Assembly (NCBI RefSeq): GCF_001435775.1
Contig: NZ_AZFK01000029.1
Span: 1-64,000 of the forward strand
Direction: 5' to 3'
Source: Limosilactobacillus ingluviei DSM 15946
Lineage (GTDB): Bacteria > Bacillota > Bacilli > Lactobacillales > Lactobacillaceae
DNA length: 64,000 nt
Part shown: positions 34,830 to 42,849 of the stretch, one piece after another
Layout of the letters: each line of letters opens with the position of its first letter
Position numbering within the stretch: the first letter of the stretch is position 1
Position numbers and translations under genes: made by a program
The notes under the pieces: model-generated
Told to the model about the DNA's origin: nothing
The model's database searches: none
The model's input: the letters and a program-made list of their open reading frames with translations, nothing else

Positions 34830-35798
34830 TTAGTTCGATTTAGTTTGATGGTGCGGGATTTGCCAGAAGGGGTACGCGATGGTGTCGAGGGTCAAATCGA
34901 CAAAGCGGTTGCCCATTTCTTCCCCATCCATTTGGCCAAATTCCAAAGACGTCGTGGAATACCGCAGTTGGCGGCCCGGATAGCGGGTCGCAAAGCGGGA
35001 TTGGGCCAGTTTGCCCCGGGCAAAGCACCACAGTTGGATGAAGGTGATCAGCCAATTTTGCCGTTCGGCGACCAATAATTCCAAGCCGGGCTTGGTTAGA
35101 CTGGCTTCAGGCGCAATTTGAAAGCCTCCGCCGATGAAAGGATGATTGGAGGCGATCACGATGTAAGCCTTGCGGAAAAAGTCGCGGTGTTTCCCGTTTT
35201 CCACCATTAATTCAAAGGGCGCTTGGTCGTACAAGGCGCCCAAAGCATTGGCCACGTAGGAAAGGTGACCCAGGTGGAATTTATTCATCTTCTTTTTGCG
35301 CTTCGAGCTATTGGTCCGACTGACGATTGCAGCGTCAAAACCGATCCCGACGTTATTTAAGAAGTAGCCCTCTTCGTTTTTAATTCCTTCAACGTAGTGG
35401 CCCACACAAATCATGTGCGGACTGGTGGCCGCCAGGATTTGGTCCAGGGCTGCCACGGGGTCCATGGCAATCCCAAAGCCTCGGGCAAAGTCGTTTCCGG
35501 TGCCACACGCGATGTAGGCCAACGGGAGGGGGTGGGCGTGATTAGCGGGACATTGCATCAAGCCATTGATCACTTCATGCAAGATCCCATCGCCACCAAC
35601 AACCAGCACGATTTCCTCAGTCTGACCGGCAAGCCGCTCGGCCAATTTGCGGCTAAGGTAGATGGCATGGCCGGGCTCTTTGCTAATGTAGGGGGTGTAG
35701 GCAACGCCCCGTTGGTTCAGGGCGGTTTGCACTTTTTCCCAGGCACTGGCAGCATTGCCGCTGCCGGCCACTTCATTGATAATTACTGAAAAATGCAT
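34830..35798 (-). CDS. Diacylglycerol kinase family lipid kinase
   Basis: This 322-residue protein has the DAGK catalytic domain: N-terminal FSVIINEVAGSGNA, the nucleotide loop VVGGDGILHEVINGLM near residues 66-81, and CGTGNDFARGFGI near 97-109. The C-terminal beta-sandwich typical of DgkB/YegS proteins follows. It probably phosphorylates diacylglycerol to recycle it into phospholipid and, through that, supports lipoteichoic acid synthesis; other lipids are possible. It is transcribed convergently with the Fic gene. Confidence 0.88.
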   Translation of the reverse strand: MHFSVIINEVAGSGNAASAWEKVQTALNQRGVAYTPYISKEPGHAIYLSRKLAERLAGQTEEIVLVVGGDGILHEVINGLMQCPANHAHPLPLAYIACGTGNDFARGFGIAMDPVAALDQILAATSPHMICVGHYVEGIKNEEGYFLNNVGIGFDAAIVSRTNSSKRKKKMNKFHLGHLSYVANALGALYDQAPFELMVENGKHRDFFRKAYIVIASNHPFIGGGFQIAPEASLTKPGLELLVAERQNWLITFIQLWCFARGKLAQSRFATRYPGRQLRYSTTSLEFGQMDGEEMGNRFVDLTLDTIAYPFWQIPHHQTKSN

Positions 35799-35822
35799 AC
35801 CACAATTTTCCTCCGTTTCCAG

Positions 35823-35860
35823 GAAAAAAGGGACTGGGGTCTTTGCCCCAGCCCCGCTTT
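35823..35860 (-). terminator. Terminator of rpoY
   Basis: On the minus strand GGGGCTGGGG pairs with CCCCAGTCCC around CAAAGA, followed by TTTTTT. Confidence 0.8.
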
Positions 35861-35871
35861 TCTGGATCCGT

Positions 35872-36084
35872 TTAGAACGTCGTGAGCTTGAAGGCCGGAC
35901 TTTGCTTCTCGTATTCCAGCGCCTTGTCGTTCAGCAGTTCAATGTATTCAATGTTGTATTCCGTGTTGGCTTCCACCAGTTGGCGAGCTGCCGCTTCGGA
36001 TTCGGCTTCAACGTAGATTGATTGCGTGTTTTCCCGCCGGGGAGTCATCGTCTTGTCAGGTTGGAAGTAGATCTTAAAAGTCAT
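35872..36084 (-). CDS. rpoY: RNA polymerase epsilon subunit RpoY
   Basis: This 70-residue protein matches the Firmicute RpoY family (DUF1447, YkzG): MTFKIYFQPDKTMTPRRENT at the start and NIEYIELLNDKALEYEKQSP at the end are close to the family consensus. RpoY binds RNA polymerase near the downstream DNA and is dispensable in Bacillus. The start at 36084 follows GAGGAGCG; an upstream in-frame ATG would add nine non-conserved residues. An extended -10-like TGCTAGAAT lies upstream near 36160. Confidence 0.92.
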   Translation of the reverse strand: MTFKIYFQPDKTMTPRRENTQSIYVEAESEAAARQLVEANTEYNIEYIELLNDKALEYEKQSPAFKLTTF

Positions 36085-36243
36085 TCTTAACGCTCCTCTT
36101 CTCGTGGCCAAGATATTTAGGGCCGCGCTAATTTTAATTTTGTCAAATACTAATCTATTCTAGCACACTTCACCGTTAAAGTCGTCCCCAATCCGCCCAA
36201 AGCGTGGTATCATAAAGAAAAAGCAAGAAATGGGGTGGCGGGG

Positions 36244-36678
36244 ATGCAATTAATTTTGACCGTGCTGATTGCCTTTTTAGTGGTGGCGGGTTTGTATCAG
36301 GTGATTCACCGGCTGTTAGTCAAGCGTGCCACGTTGATGGTGCAACGACAAGCGGCCGCAAGTACCGATGCGGTGGTCCTGCCGATTCTGCGAAATTTAG
36401 TTGGCCAACACGCCCCGACAACGTCGCAATTAGTGGCCGACGTGTGGGGCAAAGGGGTCTTAGTTTTTGAATACATTGTGGACTTAACCCAACTGACATC
36501 GGCGCAGCAAGCGAGCTTAACCCAAGCTACCGTGACTGCGCACATACAAGCGCACGATCGAATGTATCAAGTGACTGACTGGTGGACCTATGAAAAAAAT
36601 CTCCATATTGAAGTTGCCCAGTTGTCCAATGAAGCAACCCGGGAATACGTCCATGATTTGAAAAAGTTAGAACAATAA
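36244..36678 (+). CDS. Hypothetical membrane-anchored protein
   Basis: This is a 144-residue protein with one N-terminal hydrophobic helix (about residues 2-22) followed by a basic patch and a soluble domain, giving a cytoplasmic or extracellular domain on a single anchor. I recognise no named family. The start at ATG 36244 is preceded by GGGTGGCGGG; TGGTATCAT near 36207 resembles an extended -10. It ends at a terminator and stands alone. Confidence 0.65.
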   Translation: MQLILTVLIAFLVVAGLYQVIHRLLVKRATLMVQRQAAASTDAVVLPILRNLVGQHAPTTSQLVADVWGKGVLVFEYIVDLTQLTSAQQASLTQATVTAHIQAHDRMYQVTDWWTYEKNLHIEVAQLSNEATREYVHDLKKLEQ

Positions 36679-36682
36679 GGTC

Positions 36683-36707
36683 GGCCGAGCTGAAATGCTC
36701 GCCTTTT
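36683..36707 (+). terminator. Terminator after the membrane-anchored protein gene
   Basis: GGCCGAGC pairs with GCTCGCC around TGAAAT, with one bulged base, and is followed by TTTTT. Confidence 0.7.
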
Positions 36708-36751
36708 TCTGTGCCCTTCAGTAAAATAAGGTTACGAATGGGGGAAGAGCA

Positions 36752-37342
36752 ATGGAAATAACCAGGAACGATTTTAAGCAACTGTACCAAACCCTGCGGG
36801 CGGAATTGGGGCCCCAAGGCTGGTGGCCGGCTGATAATGACGTCGAGATGTTGTGTGGGATGATTCTGGTCCAAAATACCAATTGGCAAAACGTGGATCA
36901 ATCCCTAGCGAACTTGCGCCAAGCGACGAATTTTGATTTAGCAACGCTTTTAGGGTTGCCGGAAGCAGAATTGCAGGCTTTGATCCGGCCAAGTGGTTTT
37001 TACCGCAATAAGGCCCGCGCAATCCGGAATGTTTTGACGATGTATCACGACGAGTATCCCGCGCTGCGGACTTGGGCGACGTCGGCCTTACGTAAGCACC
37101 TATTGGCGATTAAAGGGGTCGGCTTTGAGACGGCGGATGTGATGCTGGTCTATTTGTTTGACCGGGCAGTGATGGTAGCTGATAATTACGCGCGGCGGGT
37201 GGTCGCTGCCCGCTGGGGGCTGACTATGACTTACCAGTCCTTATGGGCGGCCGCCATGGCGGATTTTCCGTTGACGGCCGCTGAAGCCAAGGAATTCCAC
37301 GCCCTGTTGGATGAAGCGGGGAAACGGCTGCCCCGGCGGTGA
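36752..37342 (+). CDS. HhH-GPD DNA glycosylase, endonuclease III-like without the Fe-S cluster
   Basis: This 196-residue base-excision enzyme has the helix-hairpin-helix LLAIKGVGFETADVMLVYLF near residues 115-134 and the catalytic Asp in VMVADNYARRV near 142. The position of the EndoIII lysine nucleophile is not Lys (IKGVGFET), and the four C-terminal cysteines of the [4Fe-4S] loop are missing. This fits the monofunctional MagIII-like group that removes 3-methyladenine, although the substrate is inferred. It stands alone behind GGGGGAAG. Confidence 0.82.
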   Translation: MEITRNDFKQLYQTLRAELGPQGWWPADNDVEMLCGMILVQNTNWQNVDQSLANLRQATNFDLATLLGLPEAELQALIRPSGFYRNKARAIRNVLTMYHDEYPALRTWATSALRKHLLAIKGVGFETADVMLVYLFDRAVMVADNYARRVVAARWGLTMTYQSLWAAAMADFPLTAAEAKEFHALLDEAGKRLPRR

Positions 37343-37360
37343 AAATTAGTAAAAGAAAAA

Positions 37361-37410
37361 AGTAATAAATCGCCTTTTTTCGCGTATATATAAGTGAGGG
37401 GGAATTTCCA
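37361..37410 (+). promoter_or_regulatory. Promoter/leader element of the Rpn gene
   Basis: TTTCGCGTATATATAA at 37378-37393 is the same 16 bases as at 30101-30116, with similar AT-rich bases upstream and a partly matching G-rich hairpin-forming leader (AGTGAGGGGG with TTTCCACT). It lies about 45 bases before the Rpn start. Confidence 0.55.
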
Positions 37411-37437
37411 CTCAAATGTGAAAAAGGGGGGATTACG

Positions 37438-38046
37438 ATGGGAAAGCCACGTCGTAAACGTCGCTATACGGCCGCGGAAAAGGCGGCCGCTCTACAAAAA
37501 TTTGAGCAAGCCACGCTCAGTAATGATTACTTATTTTTTCGAGTGATGCAGCAGAAGGCCGCTTTATTGCCAACTTTGCAGCGAGTCTTGCCAGAACTAG
37601 GGATTGTCAAAATTTGCCAGGTCGTTGCTCAGCGGCACTTAAAAGCAACTTGGCAAAGTAAGGAATTTATTTTTGCTGAGGATCAAGCGGGCAACCAATT
37701 CAACGTTGAGATGCAAGTAGCTAATGAGCATAATTTAATTCAGCGCTCCTTGGCCTATTTTGCTGGGATGGTCAATAATCAATTGGATCAGGGGGTTAAA
37801 TACCGAGATTTAAAGCCGATTTATGTGATTTTCTTTACGCGCTTTGATCCACTGGGCTATCAACACCAGTTCGAACGATGCAGGATTATGGCGGGAGAGC
37901 ATCAGCCGGACCGTCTTTTAAATTTTATTTATCTTGACGTTACGGCCCCAACTGCTCAGGTGAATCCGGCCTTACAGCGCTTATGCGAGTTTATCGAAAC
38001 GGGGAAAGTTGCTCCCAATGACCCGTTTATTTTAAAATTAGAATAG
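37438..38046 (+). CDS. Rpn-family PD-(D/E)XK nuclease, catalytic part, ended by an in-frame TAG
   Basis: This is a 202-residue protein of the Rpn (recombination-promoting nuclease, YhgA-like) family. A basic N-terminus is followed by NDYLFFRVMQQK and the PD-(D/E)XK core with Asp and Glu in AEDQAGNQFNVEMQ near residues 80-94. Family members continue into a C-terminal EKGxxQGxEQG segment; here TAG at 38044-38046 stops the protein after DPFILKLE, and the missing segment continues in the same frame right after it. Rpn nucleases cause DNA breaks and some are abortive phage-defence toxins. It is either a truncated gene or a deliberate split. Confidence 0.8.
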   Translation: MGKPRRKRRYTAAEKAAALQKFEQATLSNDYLFFRVMQQKAALLPTLQRVLPELGIVKICQVVAQRHLKATWQSKEFIFAEDQAGNQFNVEMQVANEHNLIQRSLAYFAGMVNNQLDQGVKYRDLKPIYVIFFTRFDPLGYQHQFERCRIMAGEHQPDRLLNFIYLDVTAPTAQVNPALQRLCEFIETGKVAPNDPFILKLE

Positions 38047-38091
38047 ATGCAAGCCAAAGCTAAAATGAATAGTGAATGGAGGGACGAGGCG

Positions 38092-38337
38092 ATGAAAATT
38101 AACTTACAGGAACAAGATATTGAGTACCGAATTGAAAAGGGAATTGCACAAGGTATCGAGCAGGGAGTTATGCAAGGAACTAATGAGACGACATTAAAGA
38201 TGATTCGGGCGATGAAAGATGATGGTCTGGCTAAAGCCCCAATTGTCCGCTTAGTAGCCCAATCTCGTCAAATTTCAGAAGCTGAGGCCCAACGCTACTA
38301 TACAAATGGCGATTGCGGGCTAGGTAAGGAAGATTGA
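38092..38337 (+). CDS. C-terminal Rpn segment with its own start, possible RpnS-like antitoxin
   Basis: This is an 81-residue segment in the same frame as the Rpn nuclease, just beyond its TAG. The frame is open from 38047 (MQAKAKMNSEWRDEAMKINL), but ATG 38092 has GGAGG 9 bases upstream, a good site. It contains EKGIAQGIEQGVMQG, the Gly-Gln repeat typical of Rpn C-termini, and a helical tail. In E. coli, the Rpn C-terminus is also made alone from an internal start and neutralises the nuclease; the same arrangement is inferred here. Confidence 0.6.
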   Translation: MKINLQEQDIEYRIEKGIAQGIEQGVMQGTNETTLKMIRAMKDDGLAKAPIVRLVAQSRQISEAEAQRYYTNGDCGLGKED

Positions 38338-38343
38338 TGTGAT

Positions 38344-38390
38344 AAGCCCCGCCTTCTTTTAGCTGATTGGCTGAAGAGGGCGGGGCTTTT
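38344..38390 (+). terminator. Terminator of the Rpn locus
   Basis: AAGCCCCGCC pairs with GGCGGGGCTT, with a TTAGC/GCTGA stem in the loop, followed by TTTT. Confidence 0.8.
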
Positions 38391-38409
38391 ATGGTTGAGA
38401 TGGATAACT

Positions 38410-38438
38410 TTGAAACCGTTCTCGAAAAAGCGTATACT
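38410..38438 (+). promoter_or_regulatory. Promoter of ugd
   Basis: TTGAAA (38410) and TATACT (38433) are 17 bases apart, with the start of ugd about 49 bases downstream. Confidence 0.65.
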
Positions 38439-38486
38439 TAAATAAATTATTTATTGCATTATCAGTAACTTGAGGGAGAATCGGTA

Positions 38487-39743
38487 ATGGAAAAAAGCGC
38501 ACCGTTAAAAATTGCTGTGGCCGGCACGGGTTATGTAGGATTATCACTGGCCGTTTTATTAGCGCAACACCACCAAGTAACGGCGGTCGACATTATTGCC
38601 AAAAAAGTAGCGCAAATCAACCGCCGGCAATCCCCGCTCCAAGATGAATACTTAGAGCGTTACCTACGGGAGAAGCCGCTTCAGTTGACGGCGACGTTGG
38701 ACGCTGCAGCGGCCTATCAGGATGCAGATTATGTCATTATTGCCACCCCGACGAATTATGATCCCCAGCAGAATTACTTTGACACCGGCGCAGTCACCAG
38801 CGTGATCGAACAAGTCTTGGCTGTTAATGCCACGGCCTGGCTGGTGATTAAGTCGACGGTCCCCGTTGGCTTTACCGCGGAAATGCGCGAACGCTACCAC
38901 ACTAACCGGATTTTGTTTAGCCCGGAGTTCTTACGGGAGTCCAAAGCCTTATACGATAATTTATACCCGAGCCGGATTATTGTTTCAGCCGCTCCAGCTA
39001 ATGAAGATGAGCAAGCCGCTGCGCAACATTTTGCCGCCTTGTTGCAAGAAGGGGCACTAGCGCCGGACGTGCCAACCTTATTGATGCCACCGACCGAGGC
39101 CGAAGCTGTCAAGTTATTCGCCAATACGTACCTTGCCTTGCGGGTGGCTTACTTTAATGAATTGGATACCTATGCGACTACGCGGCATTTAGCGGCGCAA
39201 AAGATTATTGAAGGAGTGGGGCTGGATCCGCGGATCGGCAGCCATTACAACAATCCTTCTTTTGGCTACGGGGGTTATTGCTTGCCAAAGGACACGAAGC
39301 AATTGTTGGCTAATTACGATCAGGTTCCAGAAGAAATGATTTCCGCGATTGTGGCGGCGAATCGGACCCGGAAGGACTTCATTGCCGATCAGATTCTCCA
39401 GCGGGTTGGTTACTATGACTATTCGGCTAGTGTGCAGTATGATCAGGCCCACGAAAAGCCGGTCACGATTGGTATTTATCGGCTCACGATGAAGACGGAT
39501 TCGGATAATTTCCGCGAGTCTGCCATCCAAGGAGTGATGAAACGCCTAAAGGCTAAGGGGGTGCGCTTGGTAATCTACGAACCAACCTTGCCAAGTAAGA
39601 CCACCTTCTTTGGCAGTCCAGTGGAAAATGATTTAGCTAAGTTTAAGGCGCAGAGTGCTTTGATTGTTGCTAATCGGTATCATGAAGAATTAGCAGACGT
39701 GGCAGATAAGGTCTATACCCGGGATTTATTCCACCAAAATTAA
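38487..39743 (+). CDS. ugd: UDP-glucose 6-dehydrogenase
   Basis: This 418-residue enzyme oxidises UDP-glucose to UDP-glucuronate with two NAD+, for exopolysaccharide or wall polymers. The NAD loop [18 protein letters not shown] is at the N-terminus, the conserved SPEFLRES is near residue 149, and the catalytic cysteine is Cys265 in [14 protein letters not shown]. The C-terminal UDP-binding domain ([20 protein letters not shown]) is complete. It has its own promoter and stands alone, without an adjacent polysaccharide cluster. Confidence 0.93.
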   Translation: MEKSAPLKIAVAGTGYVGLSLAVLLAQHHQVTAVDIIAKKVAQINRRQSPLQDEYLERYLREKPLQLTATLDAAAAYQDADYVIIATPTNYDPQQNYFDTGAVTSVIEQVLAVNATAWLVIKSTVPVGFTAEMRERYHTNRILFSPEFLRESKALYDNLYPSRIIVSAAPANEDEQAAAQHFAALLQEGALAPDVPTLLMPPTEAEAVKLFANTYLALRVAYFNELDTYATTRHLAAQKIIEGVGLDPRIGSHYNNPSFGYGGYCLPKDTKQLLANYDQVPEEMISAIVAANRTRKDFIADQILQRVGYYDYSASVQYDQAHEKPVTIGIYRLTMKTDSDNFRESAIQGVMKRLKAKGVRLVIYEPTLPSKTTFFGSPVENDLAKFKAQSALIVANRYHEELADVADKVYTRDLFHQN

Positions 39744-39931
39744 GCTTTGACCAGTTTGAGGCATTAAGTTGATAATTACGAAAAAAGTGGGATCGGTTAA
39801 CTGGATGCCAGTTTTAATTAACGAAACTGGGATTCATTCGGCTCGCTAATTTCATTATACAAGAACATAAACATTTTATTATCAAAAGATAGTTAAAGGC
39901 GGGCTCCGACGTTACTTTCTGAAATTAACTC

Positions 39932-40036
39932 TTTAAATTGGCGAAGAAAACTGCTATAATGGAAAGCATTAGAAAGTGTTCAAAAACGGGCAAAAAAGAA
40001 AGGCGGATCACCAATCGTTGGTGGTTCGCCTTTTTC
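39932..40036 (+). ncRNA. Possible small RNA opposite the ribB terminator
   Basis: A good promoter (TTTAAA 39932, 17 bases, TATAAT 39955, with TGC extension) is followed within 70 bases by a hairpin with T-run (40002-40035). A 28-codon frame from ATG 39959 is possible but lacks a ribosome site. The hairpin also serves as the minus-strand terminator of ribB. The rest of 39744-40059 holds no visible gene. Confidence 0.4.
40002..40035. terminator. Bidirectional terminator (ribB and plus-strand small transcript)
   Basis: GGCGGATCACCAA and TTGGTGGTTCGCC pair around TCG. TTTTT follows on the plus strand and a T-rich tract follows on the minus strand after ribB. Confidence 0.75.
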
Positions 40037-40059
40037 TTGTGTTGATTTGTTAAAATAGG

Positions 40060-40731
40060 TTAGGCTTCAGCGGCTGCTTGGACCAGGGCGTTCTTGGCAT
40101 CGGCAATCCCGTTTTCGTCCATGTAAGTCAAGATTTGGTTGATCGTGATGTAAGGGACGTCCAAACGGTCAGCGACCTTAAACAGGTCGTCGCGCCGCGC
40201 CATCGTACCGTCTTCCTTCAGGACTTCAATGATGACGGCAACCGGTTGAGCGCCCGCCAGGTAGGCCAGGTCAACGGAAGCTTCGGTGTGCCCAATCCGT
40301 TGGCGCAGCCCGCCGTCTTGCGCGTAGAGGGGTTGGATGTGGCCGGGGTGGTTAAAGTCGCTGGCCGTGGCCGTTGGCTTGGCGATTTGGCGAATCGTGG
40401 CTGCCCGATCAAAAGCAGAAACCCCGGTCGTCACGCCAGTGGCTTCAAACGTCCCGTCGCAAGTGGTCATGAAAGGCGTATCGTGCGGGTCTGTACTGTT
40501 TTCGACCATCTTCGTGAAGCCTAATGCGTGAGCCCGTTCCATTGTCAACGGTACGCACATTAAACCGTTGGCTTCCTTTAACATTTGGTAGACCGTTTCG
40601 GGGCTGATCCGATCAGCCAGGGCGACCAGGTCCCCTTCATTTTCACGATCTTCATTGTCCGATAAAATGATGAACCCACCGTTTTGCAAGGTCGTCAGGG
40701 CTTCTTCAACGGTGTTAAATTCATTTGCCAT
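40060..40731 (-). CDS. ribB: 3,4-dihydroxy-2-butanone 4-phosphate synthase
   Basis: This 223-residue enzyme converts ribulose 5-phosphate to dihydroxybutanone phosphate and formate in riboflavin synthesis. GGFIILSDNEDRENEGDLVALAD near residues 18-40, DPHDTPFMT..D near 84 and HPGHIQPLYAQDGGLRQRIGHTEASVDL near 138 carry the catalytic acidic residues and His. It is a single-domain RibB with no GTP cyclohydrolase II fused. I place the start at 40731 behind AGAGAGAGGA; the open frame runs further upstream but without family similarity. No FMN riboswitch or other rib gene is nearby. Confidence 0.94.
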   Translation of the reverse strand: MANEFNTVEEALTTLQNGGFIILSDNEDRENEGDLVALADRISPETVYQMLKEANGLMCVPLTMERAHALGFTKMVENSTDPHDTPFMTTCDGTFEATGVTTGVSAFDRAATIRQIAKPTATASDFNHPGHIQPLYAQDGGLRQRIGHTEASVDLAYLAGAQPVAVIIEVLKEDGTMARRDDLFKVADRLDVPYITINQILTYMDENGIADAKNALVQAAAEA

Positions 40732-40800
40732 TTTGATAAATCCTCTCTCTCTATCGCTATCTCTGGTGAAAAGCCGAACCAAAACTTGATTCGTGACTTT

Positions 40801-40828
40801 ATTATACGTAAAAATCGGATGATGTAAA
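40801..40828 (-). promoter_or_regulatory. Promoter of ribB
   Basis: On the minus strand TTTACA (40828-40823) and TATAAT (40806-40801) are 16 bases apart, about 70 bases before the start codon. Confidence 0.6.
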
Positions 40829-40991
40829 CATAAAGCGACGAAAAGTTCGCGATTGACGAGCGATTTGTAATTTTGTTTTGTGAAAATTCGGCTAGAGTAA
40901 AGTGAAACCGCCGTCAAACTTTGCACATCATTGTTCGGGTGGGCTGGGGTTGACGGGCAAAAACTTCGTCCCACTCGAAACGTTCGGAACC

Positions 40992-41016
40992 AAAAACCAC
41001 CGGCTACTACCGGTGG
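40992..41016 (-). terminator. Terminator of the amidohydrolase gene
   Basis: On the minus strand CCACCGG and CCGGTGG pair around TAGTAG and are followed by TTTTT. Confidence 0.8.
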
Positions 41017-41023
41017 CTAAAGC

Positions 41024-42601
41024 TTAATCAGCGCGATAAACTTCTTGGCCCGCTAGCCAAGTTGCTTGGACGCGGATGTCTTTGATTGCTTCGTGCGGGA
41101 CGGTAAAGATGTCATCGCTTAGGATCACAAAGTCGGCTGCTTTGCCAACGCTCAGGCTACCGTTATGGGTAAACTGGCCCAGTTGGGCGGCCCACTTAGT
41201 ATAGCCAAGGACTGCTTCGGGAACCGAAATGGCTTGGTCAGCATTCACCACCTGCCCATTCGCCGCCCGCCGGGTTACGGCTGCGTAAATACTGTAGAAG
41301 GGGCTGTCTGGCTCGTACCATGGGGTGCACGGGGCATCAGAACTGAGTGCTGTCAAGGCCTTAGTGTGCAGCATTGCCTTGAGGCGGTAGGCCAAGCGGA
41401 ACTGCTGCGTGTTTAAATAGGTCCGGTAGGATTCGTCTTCGGCAAAGAAGAAGATCGGTTGGGTGGCCAGGCCGTACGTCATTTGGGCCTGATCAATTTG
41501 GGCCAGCATGGTGTCACTCAAAAGCGAAGCGTGCTCAATGCGAACAGACGGGGTTCCGCTCAGCCACGGGGTGAGGTCTTTGGTGGTATCAATGACCAAT
41601 TGAATTGCCGCATCCCCCATGGCGTGAATCGCTATTTGCAAGTGATGATCTTTAGCGTAGGCGACGGCTTGGGCTAATTTTTCGCGGTCCGTCAGTAGCA
41701 CGCCCCGTTTGCCAGAGGGGTAGGGCGCTTGATTATCAGCCGTTTCGCCCGAAATCGAGCCGTCCATGAAGACTTTGATCCCGGCAATGCGCAACTGGTC
41801 GTCGGCCCCAGCCGCCAGGTCTTCACCGTTGAGCTCATCATAGACGTAATACAGTGAGGCCCGCGGTTGGAAGCCCGCCGCCTTGGCATCACGATACAGC
41901 TGGAGGGAATCGTAAGGGTGCAAGCGGCCCATCATTTCACCGATGGCCACGATCCCGTTTTGTAAGTAGTGCTGGGAAGATTGGGTCAGGTTGGCAACGT
42001 CGGTCTGGTAGCTTTGGGCGGACTTGGCGCGAATCAACAGTTGCGTGGCCGCCACTTCGCGCATAAAACCGGTTGGCCGTCCGTCTGCAAAGCGTTCAAT
42101 CTTGCCACCGACCGGATCGGGGGTCCTGGCATCAATGCCGGCGAGGGCTAAGGCTTTGGAATTTCCGACGGAGGAGTGACAATCCGAGCGATACAAAAAG
42201 ATCGGTTGGGTGGTGGAGACTTGATCCAGGTCGTCCACGGTCGGAGCCCGGTGTTCAACCAATTTGGTTTCGTCAAAGCCCCAGCCTTCGATCCAAACGT
42301 CCGGTCCCTGGCCATAGGCGGGCGAGGCTTTTAGAGCGGCGATCAGTTCAGCAATGCTGTTAACGTGGGGTGGGGTACAAGCCACCCCGTGCAAAGCGTC
42401 GGCAATGTACTTGGGATGGGTGTGGCAGTCGATCAAGCCGGGCAAGACCGTTTGGCCCTGCAAGTCATTTGCCGCCGGATCAGTGACGTCTGCTTGGTCA
42501 CCAATCCAGCTGACCTTTCCATGGTCAATCGTCATGGCCGACGCGAAGCTGGTCGCATCGGTACCGAGGAAAATTTTGGCGTTGGTGAATGTTGTTGGCA
42601 T
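41024..42601 (-). CDS. Amidohydrolase family protein (YtcJ-like)
   Basis: This 525-residue metal-dependent hydrolase has the amidohydrolase barrel: VLPGLIDCHTHPKYIADAL near residue 53 has the first metal histidines, IAIHAMGDAAIQLVID near 325 carries the third, RIEHASLL near 353 the fourth, and LSSDAPCTPW near 423 the metal Asp. The N- and C-terminal strands form the beta-sandwich. YtcJ-like enzymes hydrolyse amides or related bonds; the substrate is unknown. It has a perfect operator-like palindrome in the promoter and its own terminator. Confidence 0.88.
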   Translation of the reverse strand: MPTTFTNAKIFLGTDATSFASAMTIDHGKVSWIGDQADVTDPAANDLQGQTVLPGLIDCHTHPKYIADALHGVACTPPHVNSIAELIAALKASPAYGQGPDVWIEGWGFDETKLVEHRAPTVDDLDQVSTTQPIFLYRSDCHSSVGNSKALALAGIDARTPDPVGGKIERFADGRPTGFMREVAATQLLIRAKSAQSYQTDVANLTQSSQHYLQNGIVAIGEMMGRLHPYDSLQLYRDAKAAGFQPRASLYYVYDELNGEDLAAGADDQLRIAGIKVFMDGSISGETADNQAPYPSGKRGVLLTDREKLAQAVAYAKDHHLQIAIHAMGDAAIQLVIDTTKDLTPWLSGTPSVRIEHASLLSDTMLAQIDQAQMTYGLATQPIFFFAEDESYRTYLNTQQFRLAYRLKAMLHTKALTALSSDAPCTPWYEPDSPFYSIYAAVTRRAANGQVVNADQAISVPEAVLGYTKWAAQLGQFTHNGSLSVGKAADFVILSDDIFTVPHEAIKDIRVQATWLAGQEVYRAD

Positions 42602-42646
42602 AAAAAATAAAACCTCCCTTTTTGTGTTTGATTATATACTTAATAT

Positions 42647-42666
42647 TAATGGTACCGCTACCATTA
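42647..42666. promoter_or_regulatory. Palindromic operator candidate upstream of the amidohydrolase gene
   Basis: TAATGGTA and TACCATTA are perfect 8-base arms around CCGC. It sits just upstream of the minus-strand -10 (TATAAT near 42633), so over the -35 region, as expected for a repressor site. The regulator is unknown. Confidence 0.5.
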
Positions 42667-42743
42667 TTTTATGAAAGATGCTGAAAATTTAATTGGCCGC
42701 ACTTTTTGTAGCTTCAAGCTTTGTGGACGGTGATCGCCGACGT

Positions 42744-42791
42744 TGAAATCCTAGCTTAAAGTCATTAAAATAATCATGTAAACGCTATCAT
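42744..42791 (+). promoter_or_regulatory. ppsA promoter with a cre (CcpA) site
   Basis: TTGAAA (42744) and TAAAAT (42767) are 17 bases apart. TGTAAACGCTATCA at 42778-42791 matches the cre consensus TGWAANCGNTNWCA at every position and lies over the predicted transcript start, which points to catabolite repression of ppsA when sugar is plentiful. Confidence 0.8.
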
Positions 42792-42849
42792 TCAGATGCC
42801 GCCGGGGCAAGTGATTTGTCAGGGGGCAGGTTTAAAGGAGGTCTTTTTC

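Noticed and set aside
34830-35789. Plus-strand frames opposite the lipid kinase gene (34758-35078 and 35397-35789)
   Set aside because: They are antisense shadows of a clear DAGK-family gene.
40732-40974. FMN riboswitch or longer N-terminus upstream of ribB
   Set aside because: The conserved FMN element was not found, and the upstream extension of the reading frame crosses the promoter and lacks RibB similarity.
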